Source: Blastocladiella emersonii ATCC 22665 (lineage: Eukaryota; Blastocladiomycota; Blastocladiomycetes; Blastocladiales; Blastocladiaceae). Taken from it: a stretch of DNA of 64,000 bases. Each line of letters begins with the position of its first letter. Position 1 is the first letter of the stretch. Below are positions 12,201-23,603 of the stretch, one piece after another. The notes under the pieces are model-generated. The model saw only the letters and a list, made by a program, of their open reading frames with translations. It made no database searches and was not told the DNA's origin. Position numbers and translations under genes: made by a program. Location: contig JANHCV010000016.1 of the NCBI GenBank assembly GCA_025594325.1, forward strand, positions 372,001 through 436,000. The letters run 5' to 3'.

Positions 12201-12993
12201 GGGATGCAGACGGCCGTTGCGTTCCACACGACCATTTAGTGCGTTTCCTTCCCCCTTGCGTTCTCTCGTCGCTCAAGCTCACACCACGTCACGGTGTAGC
12301 CCCATGGCGTCGGTCGCCCTCGAGGTTGCGCGTCCGGGCACCAACTGGACGCAGCGCGCAGCGACGCTCAACACGCAGGTGCACGACCTGCGCGTCGCGC
12401 TGCGACAGATCAACTCGCTCGTGTCGCGGTACGATGACCCGGCGCCGACGCGCGCGCTGCTCACGTCGGCGTACGCGTACACGGCGACGTCGAACATTGA
12501 CGCGTCGCTCGCGGGCACGGCTTCGTCGCGCGGGTACGCGTACGTGCTCGAGGACGCGCTGCAGGCGGTGCAGACGATCGCGGGCGCGCCCGGCGGCGGG
12601 TCGGCGCCCGACGCGAACACGCACGCGGCGCTGGCGGCGTTTCTCGGGAGTGTGCAGGGCGACCTGGATCTCGGGACGCGGCTGCTGCTGGAGCGGCACC
12701 TGGGCGATATCGACGCGGCGTCGCAGGCGGACGGCGCCATCAACCTCAACGTGCACGTTGCCGTCATCTTCCTCGTGGTCGTCGTGCACTACGGCCTCTT
12801 TCGGTTCCAGCAGCGCATGCGCGAGGACATCAAGCAGAACTGCCTGCTGCTGCTCATGGTGCCGCAGGCCGTCATCAACCGCCAGAAGCCGCTCAAGCAG
12901 TACCTGCGCGGTATCTCGCAGGGGATCAGACGGCACATGGGCGCGGCAGCGGCGGATGCGCCCGCGGGGTTGCACAGTGTGCGCAGAACGTAG
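6231..12993 (+). CDS. Giant multi-pass PAS-domain sensor, TmcB-like (intact copy)
   Basis: Six exons: 6231-6472, 6547-8221, 8288-8601, 8714-11618, 11682-12238 and 12300-12993, total 2128 residues; every junction keeps phase and protein sense. In the fifth intron the apparent stop at 12237 is removed, because its last base is the G of the donor. N-terminal about 390 residues carry roughly eight membrane helices, followed by a cytosolic helical region. Four PAS domains follow, near residues 711-816, 818-924, 929-1013 and 1148-1240; the first three have the FGY...IVP.PxxxFHDxYLxRY signature. A long disordered part and four more membrane helices (about 1505, 1700, 1850 and 2047) close the protein. 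This matches TmcB ('tiny macrocysts') PAS proteins of amoebae and zoosporic fungi; ligand and output are unknown, with no kinase or cyclase domain. The part from 6730 onward lies in the inverted repeat. Confidence 0.88.
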
Positions 12994-13071
12994 ATCTTAG
13001 ATTCATCGTTGATTGACAACACACACTTGGGTGGTGTCCTTGGTCGAGCGGCGGCGGCGTGCTTGTCGGGC

Positions 13072-13239
13072 TCAGGGCGCCTGCGGCTGCGGGAGGGCGA
13101 GCTCGGGCACGTTGAGGAACGGCGACGCGAAGGCGAGGTTCGCCTCGAACTGGACGGGCGCCTCGTCGGTCTTGTCGGTGGGCGCAGCGCGGGCCACCAT
13201 GGCCATGGCGATGAGAGCAAGAATGTAGAAGTGCTTCAT
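13072..13239 (-). CDS. 55-residue secreted mini-protein related to the PhoD pro-region (left copy)
   Basis: ATG at 13239-13237, stop at 13074-13072. The peptide opens with a clear signal sequence, MKHFYILALIAMAMVARA, and continues about 37 residues to a Pro/Gln-rich end. Its core NLAFASPFLNVPELALP aligns with NLAYASPYSNLPDLALA near the N-terminus of the phosphatase at 14433-16316, and with NIAFKSPFSNIPDLAVP in the one at 20884-23027. So this is the signal plus pro-region of a PhoD-type protein with no catalytic domain. No splice donor that would extend it is visible before the stop. It could be a functional secreted peptide (for example a trans-acting pro-peptide or inhibitor) or a relic of a truncated phosphatase; the intact frame, start context CACCATGA and promoter make a relic less likely. 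It converges on the PAS gene, 78 bases apart. Confidence 0.65.
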   Translation of the reverse strand: MKHFYILALIAMAMVARAAPTDKTDEAPVQFEANLAFASPFLNVPELALPQPQAP

Positions 13240-13321
13240 GGTGACGACGTTTGAAATGTGGTTCGGTATAACGGAAGTGTGCGTAGCAGAGTGTGTCGAC
13301 CCAGAAGCCGCCTCGTCCGCC

Positions 13322-13373
13322 GCGCGGCGCCACAGCGGTTGTCGGTGCCCCGCCGCACGCTGTGGCGCCGCGC
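13322..13373. promoter_or_regulatory. 16-bp perfect inverted repeat upstream of the left mini-gene
   Basis: GCGCGGCGCCACAGCG and its exact reverse complement (13322-13337 and 13358-13373) are separated by 20 bases and sit about 80-135 bases before the mini-gene ATG. Further upstream is a CACGTG at 13409-13414, the core site of Pho4-type bHLH factors in yeasts. The arrangement could be an operator for a dimeric factor or an RNA hairpin; the sequence does not decide. Confidence 0.4.
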
Positions 13374-13667
13374 CACTTCCCTCCTCGCCTTCACGTCATC
13401 CAGCGGCCCACGTGACGACCTGCGCCACCATCCTTCCCTCTTCTCCGCGGTCGCCCCTCGGCCGATGCTCGCTCCCTTGTGACCGCCACCGTCTACCACA
13501 CGTTTGTCTTCGCTTCCCGCCCAACCCACTCCTGCTCTTCCTGTCACGTCTGGGCCGCTGGCGTCCCCTCCCCTAGCCGTGGGATCGCTGCTCCTCGTGG
13601 CCCTCCCTCGCCCCGCGCCGCGCGCTTGGCGAGGTCGACGCGGCCCGCGGTCGCACGCACCCTGGGG

Positions 13668-14432
13668 ACCGAGCCTCACCTCGGTACGGCGAGTCCGCCG
13701 TTCCTCGGCGGGCGCTACTCAGCTTTTCGCTGGTCCCCAACGCGCGCGTAGCGGATCTACGCATCACCTCCTTCACCTTCACCTTCACCACCTGCTCCCG
13801 CTCCTCGATCCTCTCTCCGGCCGGCACCCAATCTCCGTCACCATCTTTCCGCTCTCCCACTCCTCTCCTTCGCCTTCGCTCGCATCACACCCTCGCCTCC
13901 TGCCCGCTTTCCTCCGCACACCCACCCTCTCGTTCGCCTGCCATCGTCTGCTTTCATATATCGGATTCTGTTTCTCCCAAGCGGCTTCGCCAGGGCGATA
14001 CCCCGTCGGCAAGTCCGAGGAGCCCGGCGGCCACACCGTGCAAGTAGGATGCACTCGCACAGCGTCTCCAAGAGACTCGAGCCTTCTACTAGGGTCCTGA
14101 TGACACGTTGCGGTGAGCTACAATTCGCCAAATATCATGGGGGTAGAGCTCGAGCTAGCCAGGGGGTAGAGATCGAGCTAGCCAAAGTCGGTCGACGTGT
14201 TGGACGACCTCCGCGTCGCGTCGCGTCGCGACGTGCAAGGCTGCGCCACAACGTGATTTCGCGGCGCGTCTCGCAGCGTGTCTCGCACTTCTCCGACGCT
14301 TCAATCCGAGCGACACAACCCTGCAAAAGCGCTCGTAGGTCCACAGAGACGTCAAGAGACCTCACTGAATTGCGCGGATTGAGAGATGAAACATGGAAAC
14401 TGTATGCAATGAGCAGCTCAATACTACTACGC
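13668..14432. other. Spacer between the left repeat arm and the first phosphatase gene
   Basis: No gene is seen here; frames present are Arg/Ser/Pro shadows. Content includes CTTCAC-type pyrimidine repeats around 13770-13800 and a tandem pair of 23-bp units at 14139-14184. The 3' end of the phosphatase transcript lies at its right end. Confidence 0.5.
14139..14184. repeat. Tandem direct repeat, two 23-bp units
   Basis: The unit GGGGGTAGAGCTCGAGCTAG followed by CCA occurs at 14139-14161 and again at 14162-14184 with one difference (C to A at its eleventh base). It lies downstream of the phosphatase stop codon. No function is apparent. Confidence 0.8.
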
Positions 14433-16316
14433 CTAGGCAATGTACGACGACGTGATCCGGTTCGACCCATGGGCGCTCTCAAACGCCGCGCCGAGGAGCT
14501 CGGCGTCGCCGTCGCGGCTCTTGATGGAGCGCACGTACCAGTACTCGTTACGGACCTTCTCCTTGGTGAAGGTCGTGAGCATGTACCCGTGGCGGTACAG
14601 GTCGACGTACTTGGCGCCCTTTTTGAACAGCTTCACGACGGGTGCGCCGAGCTTGTTGAGGAAGCCCGAGTCCTGCGCGGGGGTGCTCGAGGTGACGCTC
14701 GGGCCGGCAAACTCGACCATCAGGGACCCCTTGCCGCTCGATTTGTCGTACTCCGAGTCCAGGTACACGTCCAACGCGATACTCGAGTGGAAGTCGCCGG
14801 TAAGCGTGAGGATCGGCGGGTGCTTCTTGTCGCGGAGAACACGCAGGAGGTTGTCGCGCGTCGTCGGGTAGCCGACCCACATGTCGCCCGTGACCGACCA
14901 CTCGTACTCGAAGATCTTCTCGGGCATCTGTGCGATGATCACCTGGTTGGCGAGCACCACCCAGTGCGCCGTCGAGTTGGTGATGGTGCCGTGCAGCCAC
15001 TTCTCCTGGTCGTCGCCCATCATCTTGCGCAGCGGCCGCTCCTTGCCCGTCCATCCGTTGCCGCCGGGGGCCGTGCGCTCGGACCGCGTGTCGAGCATCG
15101 CCAGGTCGATGAAGGACCCGTACTGGAACTTGCGCCAGAACTTGAGCATCTCGCCCACGGCCTGCGGGCGGATCGGCATGTACTCGAAGTACGCGCGGCC
15201 AGCAGCGAGCTAGATAGAGCCCGATCGTTAGCGTGGCACGCCGAGCATGTCTCGTGAGACGCGAATGTACCTTGCGCACGGCCCACGGACCGTCCTTGGC
15301 GTCCGAGTGCTTGAACGAGCCGTTGGTCCACGTGTTGTCGGCAAACTCGTGGTCGTCGGGGATCGCGAGCCACGGGAGCAGGGCGAGCATGGCCTGCTGG
15401 TCCTTGTCGCGCTTGTACTGGGCGTGGCGGGCGCGGTAGTCGGCGAGCGTCGTGATGACCTTGGCCGGGATCGGGTCGCGCTCGGGACCCATGTTGCCGC
15501 CGACCGGCTGGTAGCCATCGAGGTCGTACTCGTAGCTACGGGCGCGAGGAGCGGGAGAGGTCAGTGCGGACCGCGAGTGATCGCGGCAGCGAGTCGCGAA
15601 CGTACATGGCGTCGCCAAGCATCAAGACGGCGTCAATCTCGCTGGCGCGCTTGGCAATGTTGCGGTAGGCGTGGAACAGGCCGTGCGGCATATTGGCGCA
15701 CGAGACGACGGCGAACTTGACCGAGTTGAGGTTCGCGCCGGGCGCGGGCAGCGTCTTTGTGGTGCCGACGGGCGACGTGACGCCGTTGGCCGAGAAACGG
15801 TAGTAGTAGCGCGTCGCGGGCGAGAGACCCGTCACGTCGACCTTGACCGTGTAGTCGATGTCGGCCGAGGTGAGGACCGCGCCGGACTTGATGATGGCCG
15901 AAAAGTCCGCGGTCGTCGCGACCTCGTACGTCACGGCGACCGAGGCGTCCTTGCTCGTCACCTTGGTCCAGAGGATCACGGCGTCGGCGAGCGTGTCTAG
16001 ATGATGCGTGGGTGGGAGTGTGAGCGAACGAAGTGACTGGAGTTCGTCGCGAGAGTGACGTACCGCCCGAGGCGATGCCGTGGTCGAACGTGACTGCGCC
16101 AGCATCGCGCTTGCGCAGGGCATGATCGAGCGCCGCATCCGAAGGCGCCAGCGCGAGATCGGGAAGGTTCGAGTAGGGCGAGGCGTAGGCGAGGTTGTCG
16201 GCGTAGCGGGAGACGAGCGCGGCCGGGTCGGCGGCGGCCTCGGGCGCGGCGGCGTTGGCCACCGCGGCGACCAGGGCCGTTGCCACAAGGAGGAGGGTGA
16301 TGGGAAGGCGCGCCAT
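14433..16316 (-). CDS. phoD: Secreted PhoD-type alkaline phosphatase/phosphodiesterase (copy A)
   Basis: Four exons on the minus strand: 16316-16064, 15996-15606, 15535-15271 and 15209-14433, giving 561 residues. A signal peptide (MARLPITLLLVATALVAAV) is followed by the pro-region motif NLAYASPYSNLPDLALA. Then come the typical PhoD steps: GIASGD...AVILWTKV, the metal site GDAIYEY near residue 215, DDHEFADN near 276 and GDFHSS near 441. The family is Ca/Fe-dependent, acts outside the cell or in the wall, and cleaves phosphomono- and diesters to scavenge phosphate. The joined exons restore GDAIYE and GIASGD exactly at splice points, which supports the model. It diverges from the zinc-finger gene across about 910 bases. 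A CACGTG at 16570-16575 lies about 255 bases upstream of the ATG. It is a diverged paralogue of 20884-23027 with the same positions for the first three introns. Confidence 0.92.
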
Positions 16317-17229
16317 GGTTGCGGCGGCCCAGCAGTCTATAAGTTGTCTATCTGGGGGCAAAGGGGAGGGAGGGCGAGCCGAACCCTGAAAATCGGCAAG
16401 TCGGCGACAACATCCGGTGACACGCGGTACGCGCTTGCATGCAAGGGACCTCATGACCGTGGTGGCGCAGCCGCACCGACAGAAGTGACGCAACCGCGGC
16501 AAGCGTGCATCGGCCCGCGTTTCAGGTCGTGCGGGAGAACCGGCGGCACGCTCGAAATTAATTGCTGTCCACGTGCACGCCCATTGTCCTCGGTGTGGCG
16601 AAGGCGCGCGTACGCGCGGCCGGCGACCACGCTCGCGTGCGGCTGCGACCAGGGCTGCGACCTCCTGCGACCCGCGACTGCACCAAGCTCGCAGCCCGCT
16701 GCTCCATCACCATCGACGACACGAGGCTGCCCGCATCCCAAGTGCCGGACCAAGTCGGCGACGGGCGGGAAGCCACTGCTCGTCAAGTGCAACGGCTGCC
16801 AAACCTTGAGAGGCCGGCGATCCGCTTCGTCCGCGGTCGGGGGTGGCCCACAGTGCGCCGGGGTACGCCAGCTCGATCCCTTGCGCCGGATCACTCGGTG
16901 TCCCGTTTGCAAGCGTGGTGGCCCCACTGTGGCGAGACGCGTCGTCGGTTTGAAACAAGGACGAGCGAGTCCGCGCGTGCCCTCGCGACCGCAAAGGCAA
17001 CGTTGGTTTGCACTGCAAAAATGAAGTTACGCAGGGAGGATCGGGAAATACACCGCGCGCTTGCCTTTCATTTTTAATCACGGCGGGGTCCCCGCACATG
17101 CGGGGGTTTCCGACCTTGGCCGTTGGCCCTTCAAAGGTCGACGTCGCTCTGCCCTCTCTCCTCCCCCATCCTCTACCCATACCTTTGGTTCAGCTGCTTC
17201 GCGAACATCTCTTGAGGGTCCCCCGTCAA
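16317..17229. promoter_or_regulatory. Shared upstream region of phosphatase A and the zinc-finger gene
   Basis: No gene is evident. A TATA-like TATAAG at 16336-16341 lies just before the phosphatase ATG. CACGTG occurs at 16570-16575. A short hairpin-forming palindrome, CCCCGCACATGCGGGG, lies near 17090-17105 on the zinc-finger side. Base composition is more mixed than in the coding flanks. Confidence 0.4.
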
Positions 17230-20200
17230 ATGACTGGGCCGATCTCCTCCTCGCCCGCCCCCGCTACCGCCACCCTCGCTCTCGATCCACCCCCGGAGCC
17301 GCCCACGCCGGTCCCTGCCCCGCCGACCCTCGCCGCCGCCTTGTCGATCCCCTCGGACGCGCTGCATGCCGATCTCGCCATGTCCATGTCCATGACCGCC
17401 AGCACCCACGACGCCGCCCTGCTCCACTCGGGCTGGGACGCGTCGGCGTCGGTGGCGCTTGGCAGCATCGCATCGCACCTGTTCGCCCCGACCGGCCCCA
17501 CGACGCCCGCCGAGGAGATCGCCAGCGGCCAGTTCGAGGCCGCGCAGCTACATCTCGCGCTCCAGGCGGCCGGGATGCACGGCGATCAGCGCCACGATCA
17601 CGGCCACGGCCTCGACCACGACCACGACGCGTCTGCGGCGGCCATGGTCGACTTTGACGCGCTCGCGTCGCACTACGCCGCGACCACGGCGGCTGTCCTC
17701 GGCGACCACTCGGTGGCTGCGTCGCCGTCCGTCGACCTCGTCCACCACGGCCAGTACATGCTCCTGTCCGAGTCCACGATCGTCCACGGTACGCGCGCTA
17801 TCGCCCTCTCCCTCTCCCTCCCTCCCGATCACGGCGCGCTGGGCGACGGACGCGTGGCCAATCAGCGACGGCGGGCGTGTGGCGATGGTATCGCGACGCG
17901 CCGCGAACGCGTGCGAGGCGAAACGTGCCCGGGTGGGGCCACCTTCCCGAACCGCGTTGTCCTCTCCGACCCGAACCGCGCTGCCCGCCTTCGCTCTCCT
18001 TCGCTGCCGCCCCGCTCCCCGTCGCCTCCGCCGAATTCGCCCCTGGCGCGCCCAACTCTGTCATGATGCAACTCTAACCTGATGCAAACGTAATCTCGCC
18101 CGCACCACTCGCGCTCGCAGGCCTCGCCGCGCCAGTTCCCACGCTGCTGCACGGCACCGTCGACAGCAGCTGCAACGGCGAGCACCAGCCTCTCGCCACC
18201 GGCTTCCCCGACGCGCCCGACGACTTTGCCGCCGCTATCGCCATCGCCGATGCGTCTGGTGCCGCGTCCGTGCCCGTCCTGGCAAGCGCGGACACGCCCG
18301 GCGCCCCGGCGAGTCCCGGGTCGCGCTCCGGCTCCGACTCACCGCCGGCCGGGCTCGCCGGGCCCGCCGTCGCGCTCGACGTGAACGCGCAGTGGGACGC
18401 GCTGCTCGGCGACATCGCCGCCGCCCCGCCCGCCTCGCCCTCGTCGGCCAACTGGATCCTCGCGGCCGCTGCGGCTGGCATCACGCCCACCCCGCTGTCG
18501 CTCGTCACCTCGGCTACCAGTGCGCCCGGTAGCACTGTCGGCAGCATCGTCTCGTCGCCCGTCGCTGGCACGCTCGAGTCGTTCGTGGCCGCGAATTCGA
18601 GCGGGCTTCCCGCTCCGCCGTCGCCGCCCTCGACCTCGTGGTACCCGCCGCCCGGCTCATCGATTGACCTCGCCGGCATCACGACCGACCACTCGCTGCC
18701 CGTCGTCGTCTCGCAGCCGTCCACCATCATGCCCGATCTCAACGCCGTCGTGCCGATCCACGACTACGCCTCGAGTTCGGCCCTCCCCTACATCCCCGAG
18801 TTTGCGCAACCGCACCACCACCAGTTCCCGGCCTACCACTTCCCGCACCTCGCCTACCCTCCCTCTCCCGAGTCGCCGCTTCCCCCGCTCCTGTTCGGCG
18901 CTTCCGCGGCCGCCGCCGAGTCCCACGACACCTCGATGCTCGATGCGTTCGTCGCGACCGCTTCCTCCATGCCGCAGTCGGCGCCCGCGATCCTCGAGGG
19001 CCCGATCCAGTCCTACTTCCCGTCGATCCTGGCCGACACCGCGCCGCTCGCCGTGAGCCCGTCCGTCATCATGCACCGCCGCAGCCACTCGCTCTCGTGC
19101 CTGACCTCGGCCTCGGAGGCGGCTGCCGCCGCGACCGCCGCCGCGCTCCACCACGAGCTCGCCTCGACCTCGCCCACCGTGTTCGGCTTCTCGGCGCCCA
19201 ACTCGCCCGTCGTGCTCTCGCAGCCCGACCTCGATGCGTCTCTCGCCGACGCGCTCCAGCCGCCGCGCAAGCGCCCGCGCAGCAAGTCCGAGTCGGTCGC
19301 CCTCGCTTCCGGTACCGGCAGCGGGCATCTCGGCCACCTGCAGCACCTGTTCCACCACCCACACGCGCACTCGCTCCAGCACATGTACAGCCAGCCGCCG
19401 CTCGAGTCGCCGGTGCCTGTCGGCCTGTCGGCGTCGAGTCGCTCGAATCTTCGCCCGCTTCTTCCTGCCCCGACGGCAACCGCTTCTTCGGCTTCCGACG
19501 CACCAGCAACCACGTCGGCCGCGCCTGCTTCGACATCGACGCCCGCCGGCGCCTCGGTCGACCAGATCACGCCCGCCGCCTCGCCCGCCATCACCAAGGT
19601 CGCCAACCTGCTCAAGCGCAAGCGGTCCGTCTCGTTCGTCGACCAGCACCCCGACACGTCGGCGCTTTCGATCCCCGTCTCGACTGCCGGGTCCATGCAG
19701 CAGCAGCAGCGCCCGACGATCCCGATCCCGCCGCCGGCCCGCCCCGTGGTCGTGCGCAGCCAGCTCGACTCTGCCGCCGCCAAGCCGCCGATGCCGTCGC
19801 TCCTCGGCGCGAGCGGCAGCGGCAGCGGCGACTCGGACCCGGACGAGTACGACGGCGGCGAGGGCGAGCTCGGCCTCGACGGCGGCGACATCGACAACGG
19901 CGAGCCGCGGCCGTTCATCTGCGGGTTCGACGACTGCGCGGCGCGCTTCTCGCGCAACCACGACCTCAAGCGGCACGAGCGCATCCACACGGGCGAGAAG
20001 AAGTGGAAGTGCCTAGAGTGCGAACGCGCGTTCGGCCGCCGCGACGCCCTCGCCCGCCATACGTCGGCGCCCGGCGGCCGCTGTAAGGCCGTGTTCGGGA
20101 AGCGCCGGCTCAACCGGATCCGCCGCATCTCGGCCGTCGCCACGCCCGCCGCGCGCGGCGTCCCCGACGAGGTGCTCATCGAGGTCGTCGCGCGTACCGC

Positions 20201-20381
20201 CGCGTCCGAGTCGGCCCCGTCGCCCGCGGTCGATATCAAGGCTGCCGACTCGGCTGTCGCCGCCGCGCTCGCCAACGTCGCGTCCTCGGCCTCGGGGACG
20301 CCGCTGACGAGTCCGTCTCGCACCACCACCACCACCACCACCACCACAACGGCTTCCACCACCACCCCCTCAGCGGCCTGA
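17230..20381 (+). CDS. C2H2 zinc-finger transcription factor
   Basis: Two exons, 17230-17788 and 18121-20381, 939 residues. The intron is long for this window (332 nt) and ends CAG; phase agrees (G joins GC). Nearly the whole protein is low-complexity Ser/Ala/Pro with a His-rich stretch (HDHGHGLDHDHD) near residue 125. The only folded part is near residues 780-845: a C2H2 finger of form C-x4-C-x12-H-x3-H (RNHDLKRHERIH), the linker TGEKK, then a second finger C-x2-C...RRDALARHT whose last ligand seems to be the Cys of GGRC. This pair recalls fungal stress and calcium-responsive factors such as Crz1/Prz1, but the specificity cannot be read. The C-terminus has a Thr run from a CAC repeat. Its place between two PhoD genes suggests, without proof, a role in their control. 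Confidence 0.8.
20321..20347. repeat. CAC trinucleotide repeat coding for a Thr run
   Basis: Nine CAC-type units read in frame as consecutive Thr codons close to the C-terminus of the zinc-finger protein. Such runs vary in length between strains. Confidence 0.85.
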
Positions 20382-20883
20382 CGACGGCCGCCGATCCCCC
20401 TTCCTCACCACCCACACCCACGCTCACCTTGTACATCTCATCTCACCCTCGCACCCTCGCACGCTTGCATCGCCGTCCTCCCCTACCTTAGACTATGACC
20501 CCCTCGTCGCCTTGTATAAAATATCCGCCGCTCATTTTGACCATTCCATTCGTTTGCCCGCCCTCCTCGTCGACCGCCAAGGTCAGGCGCGATACGCGGC
20601 GTCGAGGGTTTGCACACAAGACAAGGGGCGGCGAGTTGTGGCGGCGGCCTGCGGCGCTGGGTTCAGCGCCCTGGCCGGCGCCCCATGTGGACCTTTCTCA
20701 CACGGAATCCCTCACAAACGCTCCCGCTCTCCCCGCACTCTCGACGAAGCTGTTGTTGTTGTATCATAGACCTGCGCTTGGCGATCACACACTTAGACAT
20801 AGACGACGGCGGCCATCTCGCAGACTTCCTCGACGCTCCCGTCCCTGCCGCCACCAACCACCACCACCTCCTCCTACACCACC
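20382..20883. promoter_or_regulatory. Upstream region of phosphatase B with a TATA box
   Basis: No gene is seen. TATAAA at 20515-20520 (context CTTGTATAAAATAT) is the best TATA box in this part of the window, 364 bases before the phosphatase B ATG, which implies a long leader. A run of CACC/CTCC units lies directly before the ATG. Confidence 0.45.
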
Positions 20884-23027
20884 ATGGCCGTCGCCCGGAC
20901 CCGCCGCTCGATGCGGTCGACGCACCTCCTCCTTCTCCTGCTCGTCGCCGCGGTGCTGTGTGTCCGCACGACGCACGCCATCGAGATCGGCGGCTCGATC
21001 ACGACTGCCAACACCGAGTCCGTGGCCGCGGCCAACGACGCGGGTGCCGACGACGATGACGACTTCCTGCCGCCCGTCGAGGAGCTGATCGACCACGTCG
21101 AGGACAACATCGCCTTCAAGTCGCCCTTCTCCAACATCCCCGACCTCGCCGTCCCGCTCCACGACGAGCACAAGCGCTCCATCATGCTCGAGCGCCGCGA
21201 GCCCCGCCGTAACGGCGGCGGCAGCCGGCCCAAGGTCGCGCAGGGGTCGGTCCAGTTCAACCACGGCCTCGCTTCTGGCGGTACGATCATGACGGTTGTT
21301 CCGCTGTACTTGAAACGAGCCGCGTCGCGGCAGCCCCAGCCCTCATTGTCTGCGTGCGCCTGACCAGACCCCTGTTTATAGACCCACTCGAGGACCGTGT
21401 GATCCTCTGGACCCGGGTGACGCCCGCGACGCCGCGGCCGGTGCCCGTGACCGTCACGTACGAGGTGGCAACGGACGCGCACTTCCGTCGCATCGTGCGC
21501 CGCGGCGCGGTCCTCACGTCGCCCGACGTCGACTACACGGTCAAGGTTGACGTCAAGCAGCTGTCGCCGCTCACCACCTACTACTACCGGTTCAAGGTGC
21601 CCGCCGCCGGCACCACGTCGCCCGTCGGCCGCACCAAGACGCTGCCGCGGCCCGGCGCCAAGGTCGACGCCCTCAAGATCGCCGTCGTGACGTGCATCAA
21701 CGCCCCGCACGGGTTCTTCCACGCCCTCGGGCATATCGCCGGGCGTAACGATATCGACCTCGTCTACGGCGCGGGCGACTCCATGTACGTGTTTGCGACG
21801 CGTTTGTGGCTCGGATCACGGCTCCCATCACCAACTCACCTCGACCACTCCCACCTCGTGTCTAGCTACGAGTACTCGCTCGAGGCGTACCCGAGCCCCA
21901 TCAAGGCCATGCCTGCGTCGCGGAACCCGCAGCCGGCCAAGATCATCGCCACGCTGTCCGACTACCGCATCCGCCACGCCCAGTACAAGGCCGACGCCAA
22001 CATGAAAAAGTTCCTGGCCTCGGTCCCGTACGTCGTGACGCTCGACGACCACGAGCTCGCCGACAACGCGTGGGCCGGCGGTTCGCAGGACCACCGCGAC
22101 AGCGTCAACGGGCCGTGGTCTGCTCGCAAGGTACGGCCGCTGCATCTTCCTTCGCCCATGTTTGCCACACCCGACTGACCTCACTCCTTGTCTATAGCTC
22201 GCCGGTCTGCGCGCCTTCCACGAGTTCATGCCGATCCGCCCGGCCAAGGCCGAGGGCGAGCTGCTGCGCGTGTACCGCAAGTTCCAGTACGGCAGCCTCG
22301 TGGACATGGTGATCCTCGACACGCGGTCCGACGGCCGCGACCAGCAGGCCAAGGGCAACCGCGACACGCGCCGGCTTATCGGCAAGGCGCAGGAGAAGTG
22401 GCTGTACGACTCGCTCGGCTCGAGTCGTGCGACCTGGCGCCTGATCGGCAACCAGGTCCTGTTCGCGCCGGTCCCGCAGAAGATCCTCAAGTGGGAGATT
22501 GAGGTGACGAGCGATACGGTACGGTGACTGGGTGGGTGGGGAGTGGGCTCGAGTTGTCGCTGACTTACGACTTCATGTAGTGGTCGGGCTACCCCGCGGC
22601 CCGTAGCGGCCTCCTCAACTTCCTCCGCGACCACAAAATCAACGACACCGCGTGTATCACGGGAGACTTACATGCTTCTTACGCCAGCAACCTGTTTATT
22701 GACGGGAAATACGACAAGAGTTCGGGCGCGGGGTCCCTGATGACCGAATTCGTCGCCCCGTCGGTCACCTCGGCCACCCCCGTCAACGACAACTGGTTCC
22801 TCGCCAAGCTCGCCGGCCCGGTCCTCGGCTGGTTCAATAAGGGCGCCAAGTACATTGACCTCAAGCGCCACGGGTACATCACGATCGACTTGACCAAGCA
22901 GCGCCTCCGCACTGAGTACTGGTTCACCGATAATGTCAAGGAGGCCGACGGCGACCACCATTACCTCGGTGCCGCCTTCGAGCAGCGCGCCGGGTCCAAC
23001 CGGATTACGTGGATGCGCGAGTACTGA
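20884..23027 (+). CDS. phoD: Secreted PhoD-type alkaline phosphatase/phosphodiesterase (copy B)
   Basis: Five exons: 20884-21280, 21382-21784, 21866-22130, 22198-22518 and 22581-23027, 610 residues. An Arg-rich start and a hydrophobic core (STHLLLLLLVAAVLC) form the signal peptide. An acidic segment (DDDDD) comes next, then the pro-region motif NIAFKSPFSNIPDLAVP near residue 80. Catalytic motifs are GLASGDPLEDRVILWTRV, GDSIYEY near residue 267, DDHELADN near 325 and GDLHAS near 489; copy A has GDFHSS at the last place. Introns 1-3 match copy A in position and phase, and a fourth splits the last exon. The role is as for copy A: extracellular release of phosphate from esters. The two copies differ strongly in sequence, so this is an old duplication, unlike the very recent inverted repeat around it. 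Confidence 0.92.
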
Positions 23028-23106
23028 GTGCGCGCGAGCGCTAGCAATGAGCATTTTGTACCACTACACAGCCTGATCCTTGACCTGATCGACGTGAGCA
23101 ACGCGT

Positions 23107-23141
<35 letters not shown>

Positions 23142-23561
23142 CCCTCGAAACGCGTCGTAACCCTGAGTGGTTGATGAACTCCTTGACAGCAGTCAGCGAC
23201 CAGCGCAGATCCGGTTCCGTGGTTCCGAACCAGGTTCCAAACCGTGGTCAGCCTTGGCCCACGTTGGCCACCACGAGCGATGGATGGTTTGCAAACCAGC
23301 TTCCTTTGCGGGGTTAGAGCACCAGACGGCGCCTGCACGAGCACGTTCTCGTCGTCTTCGGTTGACCGCACCGGCTCCCTGCTCTCGCATCAGGATCAGG
23401 GTCTTGATGAAGTTGTAGATCCGGGCTCGACCTCGCTCACACCAACACAACGCGCGAACCCAGCGAGCTCGATCCACCCAAGCGCCTTCCCATCGCCCTC
23501 ATCAACTTCAGCCGCCTAGCGCGCGTCGCGCCGCGAACATCTCGAACCATTGCTCGAAACG
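23028..23561. other. Intergenic region with a hexanucleotide repeat
   Basis: No gene is seen. A pyrimidine-purine repeat of CTCGTC then CTCGCC units fills 23106-23147, bracketed by ACGCGT at 23101-23106 and 23150-23155. The remainder is upstream DNA of the small membrane protein gene. Confidence 0.5.
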
Positions 23562-23567
23562 ATGCGA

Positions 23568-23603
<36 letters not shown>

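Larger units (their letters stand above)
6730..13667. repeat. Left arm of a 6938-bp inverted repeat
   Basis: Positions x here pair with 37923 minus x on the opposite strand in 24256-31193. The match starts at 6730 inside exon 2 of the PAS gene and ends at 13667 in upstream DNA of the mini-gene. Comparison through the overlapping reading frames shows two substitutions: 6742 (C against G, next to the outer edge) and 7764 (G against A). The left arm is the parental copy, since it contains the uninterrupted gene with its first exon just outside the arm. Confidence 0.95.

Noticed and set aside
12217-12303. Separate small gene starting at 12304 (MASVALEV) after the stop at 12237-12239
   Set aside because: A GTGCGT...GTGTAG intron removes the stop with exact phase and joins another membrane segment that completes the PAS protein.
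23106-23147. Regular repeat considered as a CRISPR-like or regulatory array
   Set aside because: It is a simple CTCGTC/CTCGCC microsatellite without unique spacers.
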